DNA of 64,000 nt from Sphingopyxis chilensis. GTDB lineage: Bacteria > Pseudomonadota > Alphaproteobacteria > Sphingomonadales > Sphingomonadaceae. Location of the stretch: contig NZ_CP142394.1 in the NCBI RefSeq assembly GCF_035930445.1, positions 1,211,501 through 1,275,500 of the forward strand, given 5' to 3'. Made by a program: the position numbers and the translations under genes. The notes under the pieces are model-generated. The model ran no database searches, was not told where the DNA came from, and worked only from the letters and a program-made list of their open reading frames with translations. Numbering within the stretch: position 1 is the stretch's first letter; each line of letters begins with the position of its first letter. Positions 43,695 to 51,006 of the stretch are shown piece by piece.

Positions 43695-44014
43695 GTCATG
43701 GCCGCATCGTCGCCGATGCTTTCCGGGAGCAACCCCGAGGCCTTGAGACGCATGATCAGGCGTTCGGCAAGCGCCCGGCGGACCGGTTGATCTTCGCGCA
43801 TCTTGACCCAGGAATTGATGCTGATCCCGAAGGTGTCCATGACGCATGCCGCGGTTTGCGCGGGCAAATGGCGGCCCATATGCGCGACGAGGCGCCGGTC
43901 GAGCCTGCACATCCGGAAACTGCGCGCATCGGGCGCCCGGATGAGAAATTCCGAGAGAGGGTCGCAAGCGGCCCGTGGATGGTCGAAAGCCTTGAGCACA
44001 AGATATCCATTCAT
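43685..44014 (-). CDS. Conserved small protein of unknown function
   Basis: A 109-residue cytoplasmic protein starting MNGYLVLKAFDHPRAACDP. The segment CVMDTFGISINSWVKMREDQ followed by VRRALAERLIMRL looks like a small helix-turn-helix (a WVKxR(x)GxP(I/V)R pattern common in uncharacterised alphaproteobacterial proteins). It overlaps the antiporter start by 10 bases. A DNA-binding or adaptor role is only suggested by that resemblance. ATG 44014 is chosen; the frame is open to 44086. Confidence 0.65.
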   Translation of the reverse strand: MNGYLVLKAFDHPRAACDPLSEFLIRAPDARSFRMCRLDRRLVAHMGRHLPAQTAACVMDTFGISINSWVKMREDQPVRRALAERLIMRLKASGLLPESIGDDAAMTCR

Positions 44015-44305
44015 TGGCGGCAGGGACGTCGTTGGCCTGGAGCTGTCGCTGCCGGCCGAATCCGCGCGGGCTTTCGCGTAAAGCAACGTATTCGGATCGC
44101 CTAACCGCCAAATGAATAACCATTATTTGCATGGCGGATATCGCGTGCGCGAGCGAAGGTGCCGGGGCATCGTATTGGAAACGCGCGGCAGGCGGTCTTG
44201 CGGCAACCTAAAAATGCGATAATTGAAACCTCGGGACCATGAGGCCGTTCGCAGGGGCGCTGCGGCTGTTTTGCGCCGGGTGGTAATCCGGCCTCGGCAC
44301 AGGCA

Positions 44306-44902
44306 GTGCAGGGTCCCCTCCTCGGCAGGGCCTGCACCCGGACAGGATGCGAGAGGGACCTATCCATTCATTCAGGGCTTGGTGAAGAAAGCGGCGGACT
44401 TGCCGCAATCGGCGTGGCCGAGCGGCGGAGCGCCGACCGGCACAAGGCCGTCTGCCGTATCGCTTGCGTGCTGCGAGCCGGTGATACGGGCCTCTGGCGC
44501 GTGCGCAACATATCCAACGCGGGAATGATGCACGCCGCCGACGTGCCGGTCGCGATCGTCGAAAGACTGGAGATATCGCTCTCCGAGAATGTCGGTCTCG
44601 CCGGCGACGTCGTGTGGGCCGAGAAAGGGCGCTGCGGCATTGCCTTTGCGGCTGAAATCGACGCGGCGGCGATCCTTCGTTCGCTGGCCGCCGAACAGCG
44701 CGCCGAAGGATATCGCGCGCTTCGCTTGCCCGTCGAAGCCGAGGCGATCATCACCTTGGGGGACGGCGCGCGGGCGATCGACCTTGTCGATATTTCGCAT
44801 ACCGGGGCGGGCTTTCGCTGCGACGTGCCGGTCGAGCCCGGCATCGAACTCGGCCTGCTCCTGCCCGGGGGCGAACTGGGGCGCCAGGCCCTCGTCCGCT
44901 GA
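44306..44902 (+). CDS. Double PilZ-domain protein, probably truncated by an in-frame stop
   Basis: Two PilZ-like units are visible. The first is about residues 50-125 (VCRIACVLRAG, VRNISNAGMM, VGLAGDVVWAEKGRCGIAF). The second begins at residue 140 (YRALRLPVEAEAIITLGDG, DLVDISHTGAGF). PilZ domains usually bind cyclic di-GMP. The reading stops at TGA 44900-44902 right after GRQALVR, but the same frame continues 27 codons (SRDFRGGLWFRHPLGHADLE...) to 44986, which is exactly the missing PilZ C-terminus if TGA replaces a TGG. The start is uncertain: GTG 44306 or GTG 44414. Unrelated to the flanking catabolic genes. Confidence 0.7.
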   Translation: MQGPLLGRACTRTGCERDLSIHSGLGEESGGLAAIGVAERRSADRHKAVCRIACVLRAGDTGLWRVRNISNAGMMHAADVPVAIVERLEISLSENVGLAGDVVWAEKGRCGIAFAAEIDAAAILRSLAAEQRAEGYRALRLPVEAEAIITLGDGARAIDLVDISHTGAGFRCDVPVEPGIELGLLLPGGELGRQALVR

Positions 44903-45091
44903 TCGCGAGATTTCCGGGGCGGCCTCTGGTTCAGGCACCCGTTGGGGCACGCTGACCTTGAAAACATCGCGCAGTTTCGGCGCTGATATGGCAGCCAAAT
45001 TTCCGCATTATGGCGGCCATGGGCAGGCTGTCCGGCCTGGGCGCTGCTTGCTGCCAGGGCGCGGGGGCGCGGCCCTGGATGGGCCGATTGG

Positions 45092-45739
45092 CTATTGGGG
45101 CGGGAAGGCCCTGATAAACATGCTCACCAGATCGGGTATCAAGCCTTCGATATCGCCTTGGTAGGGCGGCTCGTCGGCATGGACCATGCGGAGCGTGGAC
45201 ACGCCCGTGAGCAAGGCGGCCAGCATGAGCACCGGCCGCGACCCCGTTGCCCGCGCGTCGACTTCCTTGAGGGCAATCGCCTCGTCGAGCGAGCGCCGGA
45301 ATATCTCGAGGATGCGAATGCTCGGATCGAGCGCGTCGGGCGCCGGATAATAGCCGGGGATGGGCCGCCCGATAAGGAGTTGGGCCAGTTCCGGGTTCAT
45401 GGCCGCCCATCGGTCGACCGCGCTCATCGCGTCCTGGAGCGACGTCATGCCCGGCTGCGACGCCGCGACCGCTATTTCCACCTCATGGAGAACGTCGCTT
45501 CCCGCGCGGCGATAGAGGCCGTCATATACGGCGACGAGCGAAGGAAAATATTTGTAGAGCGCAGTGGGCTGGACGCCGAGTTGGCGCGCCACGGTCGTAA
45601 GATTGAGCCCGGCGACCCCCTCCTGCCGGATCACGCTGATCGACAGATCGAGTATCTCGTTGATCGTCTCTTGCCTGCGCCGCTCTCGCAGCGGCGTAAC
45701 ACAGGGTTCGCTCACACGGCTGGCTTGCGCTTGGTCCAT
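45092..45739 (-). CDS. TetR-family transcriptional regulator of the P450 cluster
   Basis: A 215-residue TetR regulator: helix-turn-helix TVARQLGVQPTALYKYFPSL at residues about 44-63, and a C-terminal domain with PVLMLAALLTGVSTLRM. GGGGGAGAG directly precedes ATG 45739 (MDQAQASRVSEP), which decides the start against a longer open frame. It is divergent from the 13.7-kb P450 operon with 341 bp of AT-rich DNA between that contains a palindrome and a repeated half-site. Confidence 0.92.
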   Translation of the reverse strand: MDQAQASRVSEPCVTPLRERRRQETINEILDLSISVIRQEGVAGLNLTTVARQLGVQPTALYKYFPSLVAVYDGLYRRAGSDVLHEVEIAVAASQPGMTSLQDAMSAVDRWAAMNPELAQLLIGRPIPGYYPAPDALDPSIRILEIFRRSLDEAIALKEVDARATGSRPVLMLAALLTGVSTLRMVHADEPPYQGDIEGLIPDLVSMFIRAFPPQ

Positions 45740-46080
45740 CTCTCCCCCGACATTGTCGTGCGGGTATTTGCTTATGAGCGGCAAGGTGCGGGTACTTGGT
45801 CCGATTGTCAACGATAGAATGGGCGGCCGCGACAAGCGCGCGGCCATGATTTTGCTCTGTCTATGAGCTATTCATCTATGGTTATGATGCATAACTTTGG
45901 TTATGATCCCTCACTAATGTGAATATAGATCGCATATATTGTTTTTATATACTTTAGATATTCTGAGTAAGATTCGCAAACATCAGTCAAGAATGTTTGT
46001 ATTTATCTTTTTTTGTCGAATCATATTCTGCACCGCATCGAGCATTTCGACTCGAGAATTTGGTAGAGAGCGGTGCCCCA
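45740..46080. other. Divergent promoter region of the P450 cluster
   Basis: No gene. From about 45850 to 46060 the DNA is strongly AT-rich, unlike anything else in the right half of the window. It contains the operator candidate at 45879-45907 and, near 45935-45965, poly-T and TATATAC stretches suited to promoter -10 elements for the ferredoxin-led operon. The ferredoxin start follows at 46081. Confidence 0.6.
45879..45907. promoter_or_regulatory. Candidate TetR operator: palindrome plus repeated half-site
   Basis: GTTATG-atg-CATAAC (45881-45886 with 45890-45895) is a perfect 6-bp inverted repeat. TGGTTATGAT occurs at 45879-45888 and again at 45898-45907, a 19-bp period. Located in the gap between the divergent TetR and ferredoxin genes. 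Confidence 0.6.
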
Positions 46081-46326
46081 ATGCGCGTGAAAATATTCCC
46101 GGAAAAATGCGTGGCTTCGGGCCAGTGCGTGATGCTTGCTCCCCAGATCTTCGATCAGGATGACGACGGCGTGGTCGTCCTTCTTCGGGACGAGGTCGAC
46201 GAAGCGGACGAGGCGGGTACCCGCGCGGTGCGGGATTCGGCCCGGGTATGCCCGGCGGCCGCGATCGCGCTCGCCGCGGCGGGCGAGGAGAGCGAGAGCC
46301 CGGCGCGGGAGACGCCCGGTGCATAG
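46081..46326 (+). CDS. [3Fe-4S] ferredoxin
   Basis: An 81-residue ferredoxin of the bacterial P450-partner type. The cluster ligands follow the 3Fe-4S spacing: CVASGQC near residues 10-16, then CPAAAI near residue 60, with a non-cysteine at the position of the missing fourth ligand. It carries electrons from the ferredoxin reductase to the cytochrome P450, both encoded just downstream. ATG 46081; upstream codons of the frame lie in the promoter. Its stop overlaps the alcohol dehydrogenase start by eight bases. Confidence 0.92.
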   Translation: MRVKIFPEKCVASGQCVMLAPQIFDQDDDGVVVLLRDEVDEADEAGTRAVRDSARVCPAAAIALAAAGEESESPARETPGA

Positions 46327-47452
46327 CATAAGCGCCACCGCCGCGGTCCTCCGCAGCGCCGGAGCGCCTTTCACGCTCGAGCCGCTCGACCTTCCTGCGC
46401 CCGGCGCCCACGAGATACTCGTCCGGATCGTCGGCGCCGGCCTGTGTCATACCGATCTCGTGGTCCGGCACCTGCCGCCCGAATGGGCCCCGCTCCCCGC
46501 GGTGCTCGGGCATGAAGGGGCGGGCGTCGTCGAGGCCGTCGGCACCGCAGTAACCCGCGTCGCCGTGGGCGATCATGTCGTGCTGACTTATGATTCCTGC
46601 GGCTGGTGCGAGAAATGCCATACCGGCCAGCCGTCCTTCTGCGCCGAGTTCAGCGATCGCAACGAACTGGGGCTGCGGCCCGGAACAAATGGCGCGGGCC
46701 GCGATGCCGGCGGCGTGGAACTCCAGACGCGCTGGTTCGGCCAATCCTCCTTCGCAACCCACTCGCTCGCAACCGAGCGCAATGTGGTGAAGGTCGACCC
46801 GGACCTACCGCTCGAACTTCTGGGCCCGCTCGGCTGCGGGATCCAGACGGGTGCCGGCGCTGTGCTCAACGCGCTCGAGGTTCGCTTCGACAGCAGCCTT
46901 GTCGTCTTCGGAACCGGCGCGGTGGGACTGGCGGCGGTCATGGCCGCGCGCGTCGCCGGCGCGCGGACGATCATTGCCGTCGATCTCCACCCCAATCGGC
47001 TCGACCTCGCGCAGGATCTCGGCGCGACGCACTGCATCGCGGGGAATGATCCCGACATCGCCGCGCAGATCGTGGCGCTGACCGGGGGCGGGGCGACGCA
47101 TGCACTCGATACGACGGCTGTGCCATCGGTGATCGCCGCCGCGCTCGGATCGCTGCGGACCCGCGGCAAGCTTGGCCTGGTCGGCGGCGGCGGCGCTCCG
47201 CTCGATCTTCCCCAGGAGGCCTTGATGGCCGGCCAGCAGATATCCTTCATCATCGAGGGAAATTCGGTCCCGCACGTCCTGATCCCGCAGCTTATCGAAC
47301 TCTGGAAGGAGGGCCGTTTTCCCTTCGAACGCCTCGTCTCCTATTATCCGCTCGCCAGGATCAACGAGGCCGAGCGCGACTTCAAATCGGGCGCGGCGAT
47401 CAAGCCCATTCTCCTCCCCGGCGATGCGGCCGCGGGCCCGCAGGCGGACTGA
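46319..47452 (+). CDS. Zinc-dependent alcohol dehydrogenase (aryl/allyl-alcohol type)
   Basis: A 377-residue medium-chain dehydrogenase. Catalytic zinc ligands in GLCHTDLV and LGHEGAG and the third Cys in LLGPLGCGIQTGAGA; structural zinc site CGWCEKCHTGQPSFC; NAD loop VFGTGAVGLAAV followed by acidic D in IIAVDLHPNRL, indicating NAD. The LGCGIQTGAGAVLN block is typical of benzyl- and perillyl-alcohol dehydrogenases. It starts at GTG 46319, overlapping the ferredoxin. Expected to oxidise the alcohol made by the P450 to an aldehyde. Confidence 0.93.
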   Translation: MHSISATAAVLRSAGAPFTLEPLDLPAPGAHEILVRIVGAGLCHTDLVVRHLPPEWAPLPAVLGHEGAGVVEAVGTAVTRVAVGDHVVLTYDSCGWCEKCHTGQPSFCAEFSDRNELGLRPGTNGAGRDAGGVELQTRWFGQSSFATHSLATERNVVKVDPDLPLELLGPLGCGIQTGAGAVLNALEVRFDSSLVVFGTGAVGLAAVMAARVAGARTIIAVDLHPNRLDLAQDLGATHCIAGNDPDIAAQIVALTGGGATHALDTTAVPSVIAAALGSLRTRGKLGLVGGGGAPLDLPQEALMAGQQISFIIEGNSVPHVLIPQLIELWKEGRFPFERLVSYYPLARINEAERDFKSGAAIKPILLPGDAAAGPQAD

Positions 47453-47455
47453 CCC

Positions 47456-48643
47456 ATGGGCCGTCGCAATCATCATGTCATCATCGGCGCCGGCGCCGCG
47501 GGGCTCGCGGCGGCCGAGACGCTTCGTCTCGAGGGCTATGGCGGCAAGCTGACCCTGGTCGGGAGCGAGGCGCTCGCGCCCTACGACCGGCCGCCGTTCT
47601 CGAAGCAGGTGCTCGCAGGGAAATGGGATGCCGCGCAATGCCTGCTGCGCGGTGCCGATTTTTACCGCGACAACGGCATCGATCTCCAACTCGGGACGAA
47701 AGCAGTCGCGCTCGACGTCGCCGGCCGCCGCCTGCTTCTGGACGGCGGCCGCGCGATCGACTTCGATGGCGCGATCATAGCGGCGGGCGTCGAACCGCGC
47801 CGGCTCCCGGTCGGCGAGGGACTTGCCGGACTATATCTGCTGCGGACTGCAGAGGATTGCTCGCGGCTGCAGGCGGCGCTCACCGGCCCGCGGCGGGTGA
47901 TGGTCGTCGGCGCCGGCTTCCTCGGCACCGAGATCGCGGCGGTCCTCGCCGAAGCGGGCCAAGACGTCACGTTGGTCGACCCGCTTCCGACGCCGCTGTT
48001 TCGGCAGGTCGGGCCCGTCGTGGGCCGGATCGTGGCGAATCTGCACCGCGCGCATGGCGTCGAGGTCGTAGCGGGCGCGGGGATCTCCGACGTCGAGGGA
48101 CGCGGCGGGCATGTTACGGCCGCCTTGCTGAGCAATGGCCAGCGGATCGCGACCGACCTTCTCATCATTGCGGTGGGCGCGGCGCCGGCCACCCGGTGGC
48201 TTCAATCCTCCTCGCTCGATCTTGCCGACGGCGTGGTCTGCGATGCCTGTCTGGCGGCCGCGCCGGGAGTGTATGCGGCCGGCGATATCGCATCTTGGCC
48301 GAACGGGCGATACGGCGGGCGGCGCATGCGCCTCGAGCACCGCGTCAACGCGACCGAGCAGGGCACGGCCGCTGCAAGAAACCTCCTCGGAGCGGCCGTG
48401 CCCTTCGCGCCGATCCCTTATTTCTGGTCCGATCAGTATGAGGCGAAGATCCAGGCGCATGGGCTTATCGAGGGGGCGGATGAGGCCGAGCTGATCGAAG
48501 GTTCGATCGAGGAGCGCCGTTTCGTGATGGCCTACCGCTCGCAAGGCCGGACGCAGGGTCTCTTGTCGTGGAATTTGCCGCGAAGCCTTCTTCGCCACCG
48601 CGCCGCGCTCCTCGCCGGCACTCCGGAATTCGCCGATGCGTAG
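47456..48643 (+). CDS. FAD-dependent ferredoxin reductase
   Basis: A 395-residue NAD(P)H:ferredoxin reductase of the putidaredoxin-reductase family: FAD loop VIIGAGAAGLAAAETLR, YDRPPFSKQVL, NAD loop VVGAGFLGTEIAA, second FAD block YAAGDIASWPN and RLEHRVNATEQG. It passes electrons from NADH to the [3Fe-4S] ferredoxin for the P450. Begins three bases after the alcohol dehydrogenase stop. Confidence 0.95.
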   Translation: MGRRNHHVIIGAGAAGLAAAETLRLEGYGGKLTLVGSEALAPYDRPPFSKQVLAGKWDAAQCLLRGADFYRDNGIDLQLGTKAVALDVAGRRLLLDGGRAIDFDGAIIAAGVEPRRLPVGEGLAGLYLLRTAEDCSRLQAALTGPRRVMVVGAGFLGTEIAAVLAEAGQDVTLVDPLPTPLFRQVGPVVGRIVANLHRAHGVEVVAGAGISDVEGRGGHVTAALLSNGQRIATDLLIIAVGAAPATRWLQSSSLDLADGVVCDACLAAAPGVYAAGDIASWPNGRYGGRRMRLEHRVNATEQGTAAARNLLGAAVPFAPIPYFWSDQYEAKIQAHGLIEGADEAELIEGSIEERRFVMAYRSQGRTQGLLSWNLPRSLLRHRAALLAGTPEFADA

Positions 48644-48736
48644 CCGATGTCATCCGACCTCTACCGGGCGGCGCGTGTCCGGCCGCCGCCGGCAAGCGCC
48701 GTCATCACCGAACCAGCCACGGAATGGAAATCCCCA

Positions 48737-49966
48737 ATGACAAGCTCAGACCTTGCCGAGCCGAGCGTGCTCAACACGATCTTTCCCTGGGAGCGCGGCA
48801 CCTATGACCCGCCCGAAGCCTATTCGTGGCTGCGCGAGAACGAGCCGGTACGGCGCGTCGTCCTTCACGATGGAACGCCGGCCTGGCTGGTGACGCGCTA
48901 CGACGACGTGCGCCGTATTCTTTCCGATCCGCGCGTCAGCTCGAACCAGATGCTGCCGGGCTTCCCGCAGATCGAACTCGTCCCGCGGCCGAGCGAGGAG
49001 GAAAGCACCTTTCTCAACATGGACGCCCCGATGCACACCGTCTTCCGACGCCTGATATCGAAGCATTTCGTGGTGAAGAAGCTCGATGCGATGCGCCCGC
49101 GCATCCAGGCCCTCGTCGACGAGCGTATCGACGACATGTTGAAGCGGGGCGAGCCTCTCGATTTCGTCGAGGAGATCGCGCTGCCGGTTCCCTCGACCGT
49201 CATCGCCTGGCTGCTCGGCGTGCCGCCTGCCGATCATCCCTTCTTCAATCGCGAGACCGACGCGCTGCTCGCCGCCAGCCTCGGCACGCCGGAGGCGATC
49301 GACCGGGCGACCGAGGCCTATGGGAACATCAATGCCTATGTCGACGGGCTGATCACCGCTCGCGAAGCGCTCGACGAACCTGGCGAGGATATTCTCGGCA
49401 ACCTCGTGCAGGCGAGCCGCGACGGCGTGATCAAGCGGCAGGACGTCCTCAACACAGCGTGGCTCCTGCTCGTCGCCGGCCACGACACGACCGCGAACAT
49501 GATTAGCCTGGGGATGCTCACGCTTCTCGAACATCCCGAGCAGCTTGCCGAGCTTCGGGCAAGGCCCGATCTCGTTCCGCAGGCGATCGAGGAATTGCTG
49601 CGCTATCTCACGATCGTGCATCTCATCGTCCTGCGCATCGCCACCGAGGACATCGAGATAGGGGGCGTGACCATCCCGGCGGGCGAAGGGATCGTGCCGC
49701 TCAACTTCTCGGCGAACCGTGACGATGCGCATTATCCCGATGCCGCCGCGCTCGATATCCACCGCGGCGCGCGCGACCATTTCGCCTTCGGCTACGGGAT
49801 GCACCAGTGCGTCGGCCAGCCGCTTGCACGGATCGAACTGCAGATCGTCTTCGAAACCGTGCTCCGCCGGCTTCCGGATCTGAAGCTTGCCGTCAGCCCT
49901 GCCGACATTCCCTTCAAGAGCCACGCGAGCATCAACGGCATCGCGAGCCTGCCGGTGACTGTCTGA
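48737..49966 (+). CDS. Cytochrome P450 (soluble, class I)
   Basis: A 409-residue soluble bacterial P450 from ATG 48737; an upstream ATG at 48647 would add 30 low-complexity residues. I-helix oxygen-activation motif AGHDTT (about residues 247-252), K-helix EELLR (ExxR), and heme loop FGYGMHQCVGQ with axial Cys358. All functional motifs are intact. With its own ferredoxin, reductase and alcohol dehydrogenase it should insert oxygen into a C-H bond, most simply a terminal or allylic methyl, to start the pathway. The family number cannot be assigned by eye. Confidence 0.95.
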   Translation: MTSSDLAEPSVLNTIFPWERGTYDPPEAYSWLRENEPVRRVVLHDGTPAWLVTRYDDVRRILSDPRVSSNQMLPGFPQIELVPRPSEEESTFLNMDAPMHTVFRRLISKHFVVKKLDAMRPRIQALVDERIDDMLKRGEPLDFVEEIALPVPSTVIAWLLGVPPADHPFFNRETDALLAASLGTPEAIDRATEAYGNINAYVDGLITAREALDEPGEDILGNLVQASRDGVIKRQDVLNTAWLLLVAGHDTTANMISLGMLTLLEHPEQLAELRARPDLVPQAIEELLRYLTIVHLIVLRIATEDIEIGGVTIPAGEGIVPLNFSANRDDAHYPDAAALDIHRGARDHFAFGYGMHQCVGQPLARIELQIVFETVLRRLPDLKLAVSPADIPFKSHASINGIASLPVTV

Positions 49967-50013
49967 CGAGTGTGTCGGCCGCGCCGCCGCCGCAAAGATG
50001 AATTGGAGGATGC

Positions 50014-50523
50014 ATGATGGAAGAAATGACCACCCTCGTCACACCGCAGATGGAGGCGTCGAAGGGTGTCTGGCATTCGTTCGAGCGGTCCTTTCCGATC
50101 GCGGCCAGCGATATTCGCCGGTGGGCGATCGCGGCCTATTGGGGCGCGATGCCGCCGCGCCTGTTCTGGGACGACGATTATGCGCGGACGACGCGCTGGG
50201 GCGGGATTGTCGCGCCGGAAGATTTCAATCCCTTCGCCTGGCAGCTGCCCCGCGACCTCACCGAGGAAGAATTGCGCCTCCAGGGCGCCATTCCGGGCGA
50301 GGAGACGCGCCAGGGAGACAATATCCTGAACGGCGGGCAGGCCGACATCTTCGGCGCGCGCATGCGTCCGGGCGACGTCATTTCGAGCCGTTCGCGCCTC
50401 ACGCATTGGGAGGAGCGCGAGGGCCGCAACGGGCTCACCCTATACACCTTCAACGAAACCGAATGGACGAACCAGAACCACGAGCTGGTGAAGTCGCGCG
50501 TCCTGACCCTCATCCATTATTAG
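50014..50523 (+). CDS. MaoC-like hotdog hydratase, N-terminal-type (structural) subunit
   Basis: A 169-residue single-hotdog protein of the FAS1-DH/MaoC N-terminal type: SDIRRWAIAAYWG, WGGIVAPEDFNPFAW, and GDVISSRSRLTHWEEREG. It lacks the SGDxNPxH catalytic motif and should be the non-catalytic half of a heteromeric enoyl-CoA hydratase with the next gene, as in the ChsH1-ChsH2 pairs of steroid degraders. TGGAGGA lies before ATG 50014. Confidence 0.88.
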   Translation: MMEEMTTLVTPQMEASKGVWHSFERSFPIAASDIRRWAIAAYWGAMPPRLFWDDDYARTTRWGGIVAPEDFNPFAWQLPRDLTEEELRLQGAIPGEETRQGDNILNGGQADIFGARMRPGDVISSRSRLTHWEEREGRNGLTLYTFNETEWTNQNHELVKSRVLTLIHY

Positions 50524-50533
50524 GAGTTCGCCC

Positions 50534-50986
50534 GTGACTGCTTTCTTCGAGGACATCGCCGTCGGGGACGAAATCCCGGCTTTCGTGCGAAAGACGACCT
50601 TCATGGAATGGAACCGCTTCGCCGCGGTGAACGAGGAATTCGTCTACGTCCATATGGACGACGAGGCGGGCCGCGCCGCGGGCCAGCCGGGCGCATTCGG
50701 CATGGGCAATCTGCGCTGGGCCTATATCCTCAATGCGCTACGCGACTGGATGGGGGACGAGGGCGAGATCAGGGAACTGACGATGCAGTTCCGCGCCATC
50801 AACCAGAAGGATGACATTCTCACCACCTCGGCGCGGGTCGTCGAAAAGTCCGACGACACCGACGGCGCCGCCCTCGTCCATCTCGCCATCGATGTCGTCA
50901 ACCAGGACGGCAAGGGCACCTCGCCCGGCCGGGCGCTCGTCGCCGTGCCGTCGCGGACGCGCGCTTCCGCGCGCTCCGGGCAATAG
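50534..50986 (+). CDS. MaoC-like hotdog hydratase, catalytic-type subunit
   Basis: A 150-residue single-hotdog protein. It begins FFEDIAVGDEIPAFVRK, and the hydratase-2 loop reads FAAVNEEFVYVHMDDEAG: the catalytic His is present, the Asp of SGDxNPxH is Glu, and the Asn is replaced. Then GQPGAFGMGNLRWAYI forms the CoA-binding hot-dog helix. GTG start at 50534. With the upstream gene it likely makes a two-subunit hydratase that adds water to a branched enoyl-CoA, giving the beta-hydroxyacyl-CoA for the aldolase. Confidence 0.87.
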   Translation: MTAFFEDIAVGDEIPAFVRKTTFMEWNRFAAVNEEFVYVHMDDEAGRAAGQPGAFGMGNLRWAYILNALRDWMGDEGEIRELTMQFRAINQKDDILTTSARVVEKSDDTDGAALVHLAIDVVNQDGKGTSPGRALVAVPSRTRASARSGQ

Positions 50987-51006
50987 ACCAGGAGAGGTCG
51001 CAGCAA

